DNA of 33,170 nt from JABWBR01 sp036741235 (GTDB lineage Bacteria > Bacteroidota > Bacteroidia > Chitinophagales > Saprospiraceae): NCBI GenBank assembly GCA_036741235.1, contig DAINSQ010000036.1:1-33170 (forward strand), written 5' to 3'. Positions 26,149 through 33,170 of this stretch are shown here, in pieces; position 1 is the first letter of the stretch, and the number at the start of each line of letters is the position of its first letter. Position numbers and translations under genes: made by a program. Under the pieces are notes generated by a model. That model was not told where the DNA came from, did no database searches, and was given only the letters and a program-made list of their open reading frames with translations.

Positions 26149-26670
26149 TCATCTCGACAAAAAAAACTTCCTGAAAAATTCCAATTCCTCCAATTCCTGC
26201 TGGATAAACCGCTCGAAAAGCCGTTCGCCGACCTGGTGGCGAAGTGCGGAAATGCCCACATCGATGAGCCTGAGACCGCCGGAGGTTAAAAAAATATTAT
26301 CAAAACTAAACCCTGGCATATCTGATGGCCGGCGAAGGTCGCGGTGAACAAAACCGGCTTTGTGCAACTGGTTTAGTTCATCTTCCATGACATCCAGCCA
26401 CAATTCACGTTTCTCTTGTTCATAAGCGCGGTAATCCATCGGGTACAAACGTTCCATTACCAGCATCTCCGTATCTTGATTCCACACATCCAGGCGGGTA
26501 AAGCGAACTACCAAACCATTAACGGCATTGGCATATTTCATTTTTTCGGCTTCAGAACCTATATCTGATCGAGTGTCGCCTGTGTATAACTTACCCACTT
26601 CTGTTTCAGAAAGCGCAATTACAGTATTGTTGGCGCCGGAAGAAAGCACTCGTGGGTAGCGTTTTGTCAT
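26149..26670 (-). CDS. Small kinase-like protein (atypical protein-kinase fold)
   Basis: This compact 173-residue protein has minimal kinase signatures. It shows SGANNTVIAL as a glycine-poor nucleotide loop (11-20), VGKLY with Lys27 as candidate ATP-anchoring lysine, VMERL at the hinge (70-75), HRDL (109-112) as catalytic loop with Asp111, Asn125 downstream, and IDVG (136-139) in place of DFG. A charged helical tail closes it. It is much shorter than canonical kinases, resembling RIO- or lipopolysaccharide-kinase-like minimal folds. The start at 26670 is preferred over 26742 because homology starts there and a promoter-like TTTG-N19-TACTTTG lies between the two. It is the first gene of a pair with the nucleotidyltransferase 21 bp downstream. 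Target unknown; it could modify that partner. Confidence 0.7.
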   Translation of the reverse strand: MTKRYPRVLSSGANNTVIALSETEVGKLYTGDTRSDIGSEAEKMKYANAVNGLVVRFTRLDVWNQDTEMLVMERLYPMDYRAYEQEKRELWLDVMEDELNQLHKAGFVHRDLRRPSDMPGFSFDNIFLTSGGLRLIDVGISALRHQVGERLFERFIQQELEELEFFRKFFLSR

Positions 26671-26694
26671 AAAAAGACGATTGATGGTTATTCC

Positions 26695-26724
26695 CAAAGT
26701 AAAGTGGTTTGCGAAAACACCAAA
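26695..26724 (-). promoter_or_regulatory. Promoter for the kinase-like/nucleotidyltransferase pair
   Basis: On the minus strand TTTG (26724-26721) is followed after exactly 19 nt by TACTTTGG (26701-26694), one base short of a full TAnnTTTG match. This is the best two-part Bacteroidota promoter seen in the window. The -7 box ends about 23 nt before the ATG at 26670, which argues that the upstream in-frame ATG at 26742 is not used. Confidence 0.55.
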
Positions 26725-26807
26725 GAATAAATCATTCATCATGAAGACTCCTCGTCCGGCGTATCCTGCAAATCATAAAAATCTGTGGTATAAAATTACG
26801 AAAAAAA

Positions 26808-27827
26808 TCAATCCGCCGCATATGCTCCCGGGCTTGTACCCGTCCACTTCTTAAATGCCCGAATAAATACGCTGGGTTCTGCATAGCCCAATTTGTAGGC
26901 GATTTCGCTGATGGTGAGCGTGCGCTTTTTCAGCAGCCCGATAGCCAATTCGCTTTTCACCGACTCGGCGATAGCCAGAAAAGAAGTGCCTTCTTCCTGG
27001 AGCTTGCGCTGCAGGGTGCGGGGCGATGTATGCAGGTACATAACCACATCGGGCAGTTGTGGCAGCGTCGTATTGAAATTTTGTAGCATTACCCGGCGTA
27101 CTTCATTGGCGTATGACTCCTGGCCACGGGTTTTGGCGATCTGCTCTTCCAGCAGGGATTTGAACAGCCGGTTTAACGCCGGGTTGTGCCCCAATAGAGG
27201 GGCCTGCATATCGCGCAGACGATACGCCAGGTAATTGCCGCTTTGGCCAAACTGCGGTTCCAATTTGAAGATGCGAACATACTCCCGGGTGTCGCGCGGG
27301 CGGGCGCAGCGCATGCTTACGCGCTGTGGATACTGCGCTTTGCCACAGAGCATCCTGGTGATGTGTATAAATGCCGACATAGCATGATCAACAATCTGCC
27401 GGGCGGCTTCGGGGTAGCGGTGATACCAGGCCGGTACGGGTTCGATGTGGTAGTAAAATTCGTCGCCGCGGGTCTCTACGATGAAATCGGTGGCATTGGT
27501 TACGGCCCGGCTGAACTGTTGCACATACTGAAAAGCAGTGAGCAGGTCGGGACTGCTTTCCATGAGGTAACCCACCATACCCGCCAGGGCCGGAGAACTG
27601 GTTTCGCCGAGGTGCAGCCCCAGCAAAGGATCGCCGGTAAGGCGAATACTCTCGTCCCACACCCTGGCGCAAACATCGAGGTCGGCTACTGCGTCGGCTT
27701 GCTCCAACATATCAGGCGCAACGCCGATAGCATGGCAAAACTGTTGCAGATTGGCGCCTTTGCGCACTGCTGCATGAGCTACATTGCGCACAAAGGCCAT
27801 ACTTGACCAAAGATCAGGTTTGTCCAT
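26808..27827 (-). CDS. AraC-family transcriptional regulator
   Basis: This 339-residue regulator has the layout of the OruR/ArgR-type AraC group. An N-terminal ligand-sensing domain (about 20-210, with LGLHLGETSSPALAGMVGYLMESSPDL) is followed by two helix-turn-helix motifs in the last 100 residues: LPDVVMYLHTSPRTLQRKLQEEG and ISEIAYKLGYAEPSVFIRAFKKWTGTSPGAY. The last block is the AraC signature. It is transcribed away from the membrane-protein/monooxygenase operon, with 121 bp between the start codons. Two direct repeats 21 bp apart lie at its own start, so it probably controls itself, the divergent operon, or both. The inducer cannot be read from the sequence. Confidence 0.93.
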   Translation of the reverse strand: MDKPDLWSSMAFVRNVAHAAVRKGANLQQFCHAIGVAPDMLEQADAVADLDVCARVWDESIRLTGDPLLGLHLGETSSPALAGMVGYLMESSPDLLTAFQYVQQFSRAVTNATDFIVETRGDEFYYHIEPVPAWYHRYPEAARQIVDHAMSAFIHITRMLCGKAQYPQRVSMRCARPRDTREYVRIFKLEPQFGQSGNYLAYRLRDMQAPLLGHNPALNRLFKSLLEEQIAKTRGQESYANEVRRVMLQNFNTTLPQLPDVVMYLHTSPRTLQRKLQEEGTSFLAIAESVKSELAIGLLKKRTLTISEIAYKLGYAEPSVFIRAFKKWTGTSPGAYAAD

Positions 27828-27857
27828 ATGGCGTAAAGTGTCAGTTTTATGGCGTAA
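27827..27857. promoter_or_regulatory. Direct repeats, candidate AraC-regulator binding site
   Basis: TATGGCGTAA occurs at 27827-27836 and again at 27848-27857. The start-to-start distance is exactly 21 bp, two helical turns, the usual geometry for the two half-sites of an AraC-family protein. A weaker third match begins at 27867. The first copy touches the regulator's own start codon. A GATCA-CA-TGATC dyad lies at 27880-27891. Binding is inference. Confidence 0.5.
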
Positions 27858-27936
27858 TTTACAACAAAAGGCGCAATGCGATCACATGATCTTTGTCCTA
27901 TCAATTCAATTCAATTTAATCAACTATTAAACAAAA

Positions 27937-27943
27937 AAGGAGG
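27937..27943 (+). promoter_or_regulatory. Strong Shine-Dalgarno site
   Basis: AAGGAGG lies 5 nt before the ATG at 27949, nearly a perfect anti-16S match. Most other starts in this window lack such a site, as is usual for Bacteroidota, so this one is notable and firmly decides the start of the membrane-protein gene. Confidence 0.7.
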
Positions 27944-27948
27944 ACATC

Positions 27949-28602
27949 ATGGAATCTTTTGCAATGCCGGTCAACCAGCAAAAACTACTAAAAATCGCTT
28001 TCTTTGCCGGGCCGTTTTTGCTCGTGTTATCAGCTTTGAGCTTTGCGCTGGGAATCGGACTAATCCCACCCGGCATTACAAGTTATGTAGAGGGTATATT
28101 TGGATCTTTTGCCCTGTTGCTGTTTGTACCTGTCTATTTGTATCTGGCCGGCAAACTGAGCCACAGCAACAAAATTCTCGGTACGATTGCTACCATCACC
28201 GGACTGGCCGGGTCGGTCACCGGCTTTGCCATCGAACTCATCCGCGTATTGGAGTATGGATTGCGCCAACACGGTTCGGGCGATGAAGTCTGGCAGTCGT
28301 TTTACGCGCAGCCCAACTGGGAATTCATGTTGGTAGCGCTTATGGGGCCATTATTCCCTATTACCTCTATCATCCTTGGCGCGGGATTTTTGCGGGCCAA
28401 AACCTACCCTGCCTGGGTGGCTATCGGCCTCATGGTTTCGGGTATCGGCTTTCCCCTGGCGCAGGTGGCGGGTTTTGACTGGGCGCTAAAAATCACTTAT
28501 CCCGGCGCTTGTTTACTGTGGTTGGTAACCCTTTCTTATATCGGCGCCCGTTTAACCGACAATCGCAAGTCGACATCCTATCAACTTTCACAAGCTGGAT
28601 AA
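27949..28602 (+). CDS. Six-transmembrane integral membrane protein, DUF4386-like
   Basis: I do not recognise this 217-residue protein with certainty. It has about six hydrophobic helices (IAFFAGPFLLVLSALSFALGIGLI, GIFGSFALLLFVPVYLYLAG, IATITGLAGSVTGFAIELI, FMLVALMGPLFPITSIILGAGF, AWVAIGLMVSGIGFPLAQVAG and CLLWLVTLSYIGARL) with short polar loops and no catalytic motif, a layout like DUF4386-type proteins. A strong ribosome site fixes the start. It lies divergent from the AraC-family gene and 3 bp ahead of the monooxygenase gene, so the three probably form a regulated unit. A transport or sensing role for the monooxygenase substrate is possible but unsupported. Confidence 0.75.
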   Translation: MESFAMPVNQQKLLKIAFFAGPFLLVLSALSFALGIGLIPPGITSYVEGIFGSFALLLFVPVYLYLAGKLSHSNKILGTIATITGLAGSVTGFAIELIRVLEYGLRQHGSGDEVWQSFYAQPNWEFMLVALMGPLFPITSIILGAGFLRAKTYPAWVAIGLMVSGIGFPLAQVAGFDWALKITYPGACLLWLVTLSYIGARLTDNRKSTSYQLSQAG

Positions 28603-28605
28603 ATC

Positions 28606-29745
28606 ATGAACACCTATTGCATACTTGGCGGTGGCATTGCGGGATTAACCGCAGCCATCGCCCTGAAACAGGCCGGCATAGCGGCGACGGTTTTTGAAGC
28701 CGCGCCGGCCATCAAACCCCTTGGCGCCGGCTTGTTGCTGGCTGCCAATGCGGTAAAAGCATACGAAAAGCTGGGTATCGCCGGGCGTATCGTAGAGCGA
28801 GGGAGATTGTTGCCCAATTTCAGCATTCTCGATGAGCGCGGCAGGGTGATTAGCACTGTCGATGCAATGGCGGTAAGGCGCAAATACGGTTTGCACAATT
28901 TTGCCATCCACCGGGCGGCCCTTCACGAAGCCCTGCTCAGCGAGCTCTCCCCGGGGCAGGTAGTGACCGGCAAACGCGCAACCGGCGCCTCCGTCGGCGC
29001 CAATGGCAAGGTCATCGTTTCTTTTGCCGACGGATCGGCGTTGACCACCGATTACCTCATTGTAGCCGATGGTATCCACTCGGCGGTGCGCCGCCAATTG
29101 CTGCCCCTTTCGGAGCCCCGCTACGCCGGCTACACCTGCTGGCGCGCCGTGATAGATAATCCCGGATTGACGCTAAACAGGGCCTCTGAAACCTGGGGCG
29201 CTGCCGGTCGCTTTGGCATCGTGCCGCTGGCGGGCAACCAAATTTACTGGTTTGCCTGCGTCAATGCCCCCGTTAATGACCCTGGCATGCAAAAGGCCCG
29301 TGTAGCCGACCTGCAAGGCCTGTTTGCCAGCTTCCACCCCGAAGTGCCGGCTATTCTGGCCGCCACCCGCGACCATCAACTGATTTGGAACGATATCATC
29401 GATATCAGGCCTATTCCGCGTTTTGCCTTCGGCCCCATTGTGCTCATCGGCGACGCCGCGCACGCCACTACTCCCAACCTTGGGCAAGGCGCTTGCCAGG
29501 CCATAGTAGACGCCGTAGTATTAAAAGCTGCCCTGGAGACCCATGCCAACCCCGTCGATGCTTTTGCTGCTTTTGAGCAACGCCGCCTGGGCCGTGCACA
29601 ATTTATCGTTAATAGCTCCTGGACAATGGGCAAAATCGCGCAAATCGAATCGCCCTGGCTGGCAGCCCTTCGCAATGCCTTTTTGCGCCTTACACCCGCA
29701 TGGGCCAACGAATGGCAACTGCGACGCGTGATTACCGAAAAGTAA
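28606..29745 (+). CDS. FAD-dependent aromatic-type monooxygenase
   Basis: This 379-residue flavoprotein belongs to the class A (PHBH/UbiH-like) monooxygenases, which hydroxylate aromatic or related substrates using NAD(P)H and O2. All three fingerprints are present: GGGIAGLTAAIALKQAG near the N-terminus (Rossmann FAD-binding GxGxxG, residues 8-24), the DG motif VADGIHSAVR (about 150-160), and the GD motif LIGDAAHATTPNLGQGACQA (about 280-300). Length is normal and no membrane segment is seen. It follows the membrane protein by 3 bp and ends 3 bp from the convergent erythromycin-esterase-like gene. Members of this family include the TetX tetracycline-inactivating enzymes as well as catabolic and biosynthetic enzymes; the substrate cannot be assigned here. 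Confidence 0.92.
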   Translation: MNTYCILGGGIAGLTAAIALKQAGIAATVFEAAPAIKPLGAGLLLAANAVKAYEKLGIAGRIVERGRLLPNFSILDERGRVISTVDAMAVRRKYGLHNFAIHRAALHEALLSELSPGQVVTGKRATGASVGANGKVIVSFADGSALTTDYLIVADGIHSAVRRQLLPLSEPRYAGYTCWRAVIDNPGLTLNRASETWGAAGRFGIVPLAGNQIYWFACVNAPVNDPGMQKARVADLQGLFASFHPEVPAILAATRDHQLIWNDIIDIRPIPRFAFGPIVLIGDAAHATTPNLGQGACQAIVDAVVLKAALETHANPVDAFAAFEQRRLGRAQFIVNSSWTMGKIAQIESPWLAALRNAFLRLTPAWANEWQLRRVITEK

Positions 29746-29748
29746 AAC

Positions 29749-31128
29749 TCACTTTTTTATAAACTCCAACGGGCGCATTTCAGGAATATACAATATCCCG
29801 TCTACGCAACGGCTGAGGTTTCCTTTGGTTATTGGATTACCAGTGAGAATATTGCTCAGCAATTCAGGATGCGTAAGCGCGGGAGGCAGGTCTTTTGCGG
29901 TAGAAAAATCGAGCCAGCCCGGCCTGGACGGTAATCGGGCAAAAAAGGCTTCTATGCTGTTTTCGGCATGCATTATCGGATAGGCATTGGCGCTATTGCC
30001 CGAGCGATCGTAATTGACCAGCCCGCCCAGCGTGGTGAAGGCCAGGCTGTATACTTCAGGGCCGTAAAGCGACTTGATGTACGTCCCCATGGTTTTGTAG
30101 GTGCTTGCGTATTTAAAGCGGCTTCCAAAAGGAAATGTTTCCTCCATGACGAACCCCGTAAATTGCAATTCATGGCGGTTGTACATGGTATGCTCGGTGG
30201 CGGCCCAGATGATTATTTTTTCTCCGGGATAATAATGCTCTTTTATCCATTGAATATTTTCGGCCATACATTGGTCGCGCCGGTTGAGGGGCCCCAGCGA
30301 ACTTTTGTCGCCCGTGAAGCCGAAAATACTGTCGGGCTGCGCCGGCATACCCATTATGTGGTACATGCCGGGTTCGTCAAGCCAAATATTATTCCAATAA
30401 TTTTTGGCGTAAATTAATACCCGCTCAAAAAGCAAGTCGCGTTGGTTTTTATTTTTCAATAATGATAATTCAAAAATAATATCGTCTATCACGCTGAATA
30501 ATAAGAGCCTTTCTCTACCGCCGATGGCGTATGGATTTTGCCAGTTTTTTTTCAATATTTTCAAAAAATCGTCGTAATAAGAATAGTTTAAAACCCGGCT
30601 ATTTAAGGCGGATAAATAATGATGCAGACTATCCGGAAAATTAAACTGCGCTATCACCTGACAATCAAAACCAATATAGCGCAGCGGATTTTTTGTTTGT
30701 TGTGTTTGAATAATATAGGGAAATAATAATTCCGTGCTTTTTACGGCGCCCCAATAGGGGTAAATATTGCTGCTTAATATGTCGGAGTTTTTTTGTTGGC
30801 AGGCGGATTCGTATGCCATGGCGGCGTTGTACAAATCGTATTCAAAAGCCAACACGTTAAAGCCCATTTCTTCGTGCAGAAATTGGATAAGTCGCACTTT
30901 TGCTTCAAAAGAAGTAGCAAAAACGTGGTCTTCTTCGCCCAATAAAACAATCGATTTACCGGCCAATATTTTTTTCAGCGGTTGTAAATCGCTGAAATCC
31001 CTGTTTTCGGGCCGAATATCCGCCAGCGGTATTACCTGTTGCTGCAACCATTTATCGACTGTTACCGGTTGGGCCGACACAGCGCAACAATAAAAAAAGG
31101 CGATTATAACTGACAATTTTTTTCGCAT
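29749..31128 (-). CDS. Exported erythromycin-esterase-like protein
   Basis: This 459-residue protein carries a signal peptide (MRKKLSVIIAFFYCCAVSAQ). The remainder resembles the erythromycin esterase superfamily, whose characterised EreA/EreB members open macrolide rings by a His-dependent hydrolysis. Key blocks are IVLLGEEDHVFATSFEAK (in place of LLGEATHG-E), GFNVLAFEYD (in place of AIEGD), and IIIWAATEHTMYN (in place of the WAHN-H block). Histidines and glutamates expected at the active site are retained, but the neighbouring glycines and threonines differ, so it is a divergent member and resistance should not be assumed. It lies 31 bp behind the exported RidA gene, with which it is probably transcribed. 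Base composition is AT-richer than the neighbours, hinting at transfer. Confidence 0.78.
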   Translation of the reverse strand: MRKKLSVIIAFFYCCAVSAQPVTVDKWLQQQVIPLADIRPENRDFSDLQPLKKILAGKSIVLLGEEDHVFATSFEAKVRLIQFLHEEMGFNVLAFEYDLYNAAMAYESACQQKNSDILSSNIYPYWGAVKSTELLFPYIIQTQQTKNPLRYIGFDCQVIAQFNFPDSLHHYLSALNSRVLNYSYYDDFLKILKKNWQNPYAIGGRERLLLFSVIDDIIFELSLLKNKNQRDLLFERVLIYAKNYWNNIWLDEPGMYHIMGMPAQPDSIFGFTGDKSSLGPLNRRDQCMAENIQWIKEHYYPGEKIIIWAATEHTMYNRHELQFTGFVMEETFPFGSRFKYASTYKTMGTYIKSLYGPEVYSLAFTTLGGLVNYDRSGNSANAYPIMHAENSIEAFFARLPSRPGWLDFSTAKDLPPALTHPELLSNILTGNPITKGNLSRCVDGILYIPEMRPLEFIKK

Positions 31129-31159
31129 TGATGCTGATTATTGTTCAATAAAAAGTTGC

Positions 31160-31690
31160 TTACTCCACTTCCACAATCATCTCCACTTCTACGGCCATAT
31201 TGCGCGGCAGGGCGATCATACCCACTGCCGATCGGGCGTGTTTGCCGCGGTCGCCGAAAACCTGTACCATCAAATCGGAATAACCGTTGATCACTTCGGG
31301 TTGGTTGGCAAAATCGGGGCTGCAATTGACCATGCCCAATACTTTGACAATGCGCTTCACTTTTTTGAGATCGCCCAGTTCTGCCTTCAATACCGCCAAC
31401 TGCGCAATGCCGGTGAGCCGGGCGGCTTCGTAGCCCTGTTCTATGCTGAGATCGACGCCGACTTTGCCGGTTATGTAGCCCCCTTCGGGCCTGGAAGGCC
31501 CTTTGCCGGCCAGGAACAACAAATTGCCCACCCGCACGGCATTGACGTAATTGGCTACCGGCGTGGCGGCCGTGGGCAAGGTGATGCCCAGTTCTTTGAG
31601 ACGAGCCTCGGGATCGTAGGTTTCAGGCTGGGCAACCAGGGAAATTGAATAGGACAAACCCAGGAACAGGAGTAAACATGTGTTTTTCAT
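31160..31690 (-). CDS. RidA-family protein with signal peptide
   Basis: This 176-residue member of the RidA/YjgF/UK114 family is probably exported. Typical RidA proteins are cytosolic trimers of about 130 residues that hydrolyse reactive enamine/imine intermediates. Here an N-terminal signal sequence (MKNTCLLLFLGLSYSISLVAQ) precedes the fold, which begins about residue 28 (LKELGITLPTAATPVANYVNAVRVGNLLFLAGKGP). The substrate-contacting Arg is kept in GKHARSAVGMIALPRNMAVEVE, and the EVE end is typical. The ATG at 31690 is chosen; a TTG at 31696 is also in frame. It precedes the erythromycin-esterase-like gene by 31 bp. Whether it acts as a deaminase in the periplasm is inference. Confidence 0.87.
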   Translation of the reverse strand: MKNTCLLLFLGLSYSISLVAQPETYDPEARLKELGITLPTAATPVANYVNAVRVGNLLFLAGKGPSRPEGGYITGKVGVDLSIEQGYEAARLTGIAQLAVLKAELGDLKKVKRIVKVLGMVNCSPDFANQPEVINGYSDLMVQVFGDRGKHARSAVGMIALPRNMAVEVEMIVEVE

Positions 31691-31877
31691 GATCAACGCG
31701 ATTTACGGGTAATATCAACATCTACTGACAATCAGTTATTATCAGTGACCAGTATTGTTGAATTATGATCAATATTGTGCCTGCTAAAGTTATACTTTTA
31801 TCCAAAAAAGTTCACAGATTGTGATTGTATAGTAGGGCAAAAAAATCCCACATTTGCTTCAAAAAATAAACTGATTC

Positions 31878-32360
31878 ATGAAAGCACCCCGCATTGTTAC
31901 TACAGCAGCGCGTCAATTAGCAGGCATGCGCATCAGCACGACCCTTACCTCGAATGATACGCCGGAGTTGTGGCGGCGATTCCGCACGATGTTGAGCGAA
32001 CACGGCCGCAATAACCCCGACCGGTTTTATTCCATCCAGGATTACGGCGCCGGGTTTCGCATGGAGCAATTAACGCCGGCTACGACACTCGAAAAGTGGG
32101 CGGCTATTGACGCCGGAGATTGGGCGGATATTCCTCAGCCTATAGAAACGTATACGCTTGCCGGTGGCGACTACGCAGTGTTCATCCACAAAGGACTGCC
32201 GAGCGCTTTCCCCCAGACAGCGCAGTATATTTTCGGCGTTTGGCTGCCGCAATCCGGCTATCAACTTGACGACAGGCCCCATTTTGAAGTGTTGGGCCCC
32301 AATTACCGCCCCAACGACCCCCATGCCGAAGAGGAAGTGTGGATACCCATAAAACGTTAA
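31878..32360 (+). CDS. GyrI-like effector-binding domain protein
   Basis: This 160-residue stand-alone protein has the GyrI/Rob-C/BmrR-type small-molecule-binding fold. It starts APRIVTTAARQLAGMRISTT and shows the internal twofold pattern: LWRRFRTMLSEHGRNN and YTLAGGDYAVFIHKGLPSAFPQTAQYIFGVWLP, ending with the acidic HAEEEVWIPIKR that is typical of the family. No DNA-binding domain is attached. Such proteins bind or sequester drugs or act with a separate regulator. It lies 2 bp before the Crp/Fnr-family gene, so the two are cotranscribed. A weak promoter-like CACATTTG lies about 25 nt upstream of the ATG. Confidence 0.88.
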   Translation: MKAPRIVTTAARQLAGMRISTTLTSNDTPELWRRFRTMLSEHGRNNPDRFYSIQDYGAGFRMEQLTPATTLEKWAAIDAGDWADIPQPIETYTLAGGDYAVFIHKGLPSAFPQTAQYIFGVWLPQSGYQLDDRPHFEVLGPNYRPNDPHAEEEVWIPIKR

Positions 32361-32362
32361 CG

Positions 32363-32959
32363 ATGCCTTACGATCTCATACTCCAGAATATTCGCAAGCA
32401 CATCAGGCTCGACCCGCTTGAGGAGGCGCATTTTACGGGATTGCTTAGCTTGACGAAGCTGAAAAAAAAGCAATTTCTGTTGCGCGAAGGCGAGGTGTGC
32501 CGGCATTCGGCCTTTGTAGTGAAAGGTTGTCTGCGCAGCTATACCCTCGATGATAACGGCTTTGAGCATATTTTACAATTTGCCCCGCCCGACTGGTGGA
32601 TCGCCGATATGTATAGTCTGATCTCGCAGCGCCCCGGCAGTTTATTTATTGATGCGCTGGAAGACAGCGAGGTATTGTTGTTGTCAAAAAAAGACCAGGA
32701 GCAGCTATACCACGATTGCCCAAAGTTTGAGCGTTTTTTTCGCATCATTACCGAAAATTCACTGGTGGCCAACCGGCAGCGGGTGCTCGACAATATGAGC
32801 CTGAATGCACAGCAGCGCTACGCGCTATTTTGTCAGCACTACCCCACGCTTATCAACCACTTGCCCCAGAAACAAATTGCCGCGTATATCGGCGTTACGC
32901 CGGAGTTTTTGAGCAAGCTAAAAACCGCTTTTCATAAACAACCGCCGGGGGGAGGTTAA
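32363..32959 (+). CDS. Crp/Fnr-family transcriptional regulator
   Basis: This 198-residue regulator has an N-terminal cyclic-nucleotide-binding-like beta-roll (LKKKQFLLREGEVCRHSAFVVKGCLRSY, residues about 31-60) and a C-terminal winged HTH whose recognition segment reads LPQKQIAAYIGVTPEFLSKLK (about 167-187). This is the usual small Crp-like format in Bacteroidota, and the cAMP-phosphate-binding cassette is not recognisable, so the ligand is unknown. The frame is open to 32339, but the start MPYDLILQNIRKH at 32363 lies 2 bp after the GyrI-like stop, and its coding block begins there. The GyrI-like neighbour may supply or remove its effector (inference). Confidence 0.9.
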   Translation: MPYDLILQNIRKHIRLDPLEEAHFTGLLSLTKLKKKQFLLREGEVCRHSAFVVKGCLRSYTLDDNGFEHILQFAPPDWWIADMYSLISQRPGSLFIDALEDSEVLLLSKKDQEQLYHDCPKFERFFRIITENSLVANRQRVLDNMSLNAQQRYALFCQHYPTLINHLPQKQIAAYIGVTPEFLSKLKTAFHKQPPGGG

Positions 32960-33170
32960 AAAAAGGAGCTCATATTGAGCCGGTAAACAAAATGTTATTT
33001 TGACGCCGCGGAGCGCCAATATGTTAACAGAGGTCACTGAGTTACACAGCGTGGGATTATGATAATGCTTTTTATTTGGGACCTCTGCAATTAGAAAAAT
33101 TGCCCCACTCAATTGTCATGAACCTCCCCGCCCCCCCGGCGTTATCCTCTATATTCAGCCTTATTTCTTA
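32960..33170. other. Terminal intergenic stretch, no gene seen
   Basis: I see no coding sequence to the window end. It contains a small dyad GCTCA-TAT-TGAGC (32968-32980), 8 bp after the Crp/Fnr stop, which may be a weak terminator. A spaced 8-bp inverted pair CAGAGGTC / GACCTCTG lies at 33028-33035 and 33080-33087. The phrase CAGAGGTCACTGAGTTACACAG looks like dispersed intergenic repeats seen in related genomes, but that is recall, not checked. Confidence 0.4.

Noticed and set aside
29749..31128. A functional macrolide-resistance gene
   Set aside because: The active-site neighbourhoods differ from EreA/EreB (LLGEEDH rather than LLGEATHG), so only superfamily membership is supported.
33028..33087. 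8-bp inverted pair CAGAGGTC / GACCTCTG as ends of a small mobile element
   Set aside because: Arms are too short, the spacer is 44 nt, and no target duplication is visible; it cannot be distinguished from chance.
32918..33112. 64-codon minus-strand frame near the window end
   Set aside because: It overlaps the Crp/Fnr gene end and a repeat-like intergenic stretch and has no family resemblance or good start context.

Overview
The window reads as a chromosomal segment of a member of the Bacteroidota, most likely the Saprospiraceae/Saprospiria side of the phylum (lineage is inference). The grounds are a giant surface protein ending in the type B sorting domain of the type IX secretion system (T9SS), a PorP/SprF gene and an OmpA/PD40 gene directly after it, a CotH protein with a type A T9SS tail, and Bacteroidota-style promoter boxes (TAnnTTTG). 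Most genes are moderately GC-rich. Three patches are visibly more AT-rich: 19.2-20.4 kb, 25.3-26.7 kb and 29.7-31.1 kb. They look like accessory or recently acquired DNA.

Layout from left to right. Bases 1-310 hold a 30-bp tandem repeat and a promoter box ahead of gltX (glutamyl-tRNA synthetase). A gene-poor gap of 374 bp follows. The next unit (2.2-13.4 kb, + strand) encodes a 2367-residue adhesin-like surface protein, a PorP/SprF-type outer-membrane protein, an OmpA/PD40/carboxypeptidase-regulatory protein and a radical SAM/SPASM protein only 4 bp behind it. Converging on it from the right are a GT2 glycosyltransferase with an extra Rossmann-like tail and UDP-glucose 6-dehydrogenase. These two are translationally coupled and probably make polysaccharide. 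Next comes a large exported sortilin/VPS10-type beta-propeller protein (15.9-19.1 kb, - strand).

An AT-rich island (19.3-20.4 kb) carries the paired 'mobile mystery protein A' (Xre-type HTH) and 'mobile mystery protein B' (Fic domain). The genes overlap by 10 bp, sit behind a promoter with a palindrome, and are closed by a strong hairpin. Beyond it on the - strand lie a secreted CotH-family protein with a lamin-tail domain, a multi-TM patatin-like phospholipase, a YcgL/RlaP-type nucleotidyltransferase, a small kinase-like protein and an AraC-family regulator. The kinase-like gene and the nucleotidyltransferase sit 21 bp apart behind a recognisable promoter. This is the most suggestive candidate for an undescribed system, with an analogy to TakA-TglT toxin-antitoxin pairs. 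The patatin gene downstream also permits a CBASS-like reading, which I consider weaker.

Divergent from the AraC gene is an operon of a small membrane protein and an FAD-dependent monooxygenase. Two 10-bp direct repeats exactly 21 bp apart lie at the AraC start codon. The last 3.5 kb hold an exported RidA protein followed by an exported erythromycin-esterase-like protein (- strand), then a GyrI-like effector-binding protein and a Crp/Fnr-family regulator (+ strand). No rRNA, tRNA, CRISPR array or transposase was recognised. All function calls come from reading motifs by eye, without database searches.
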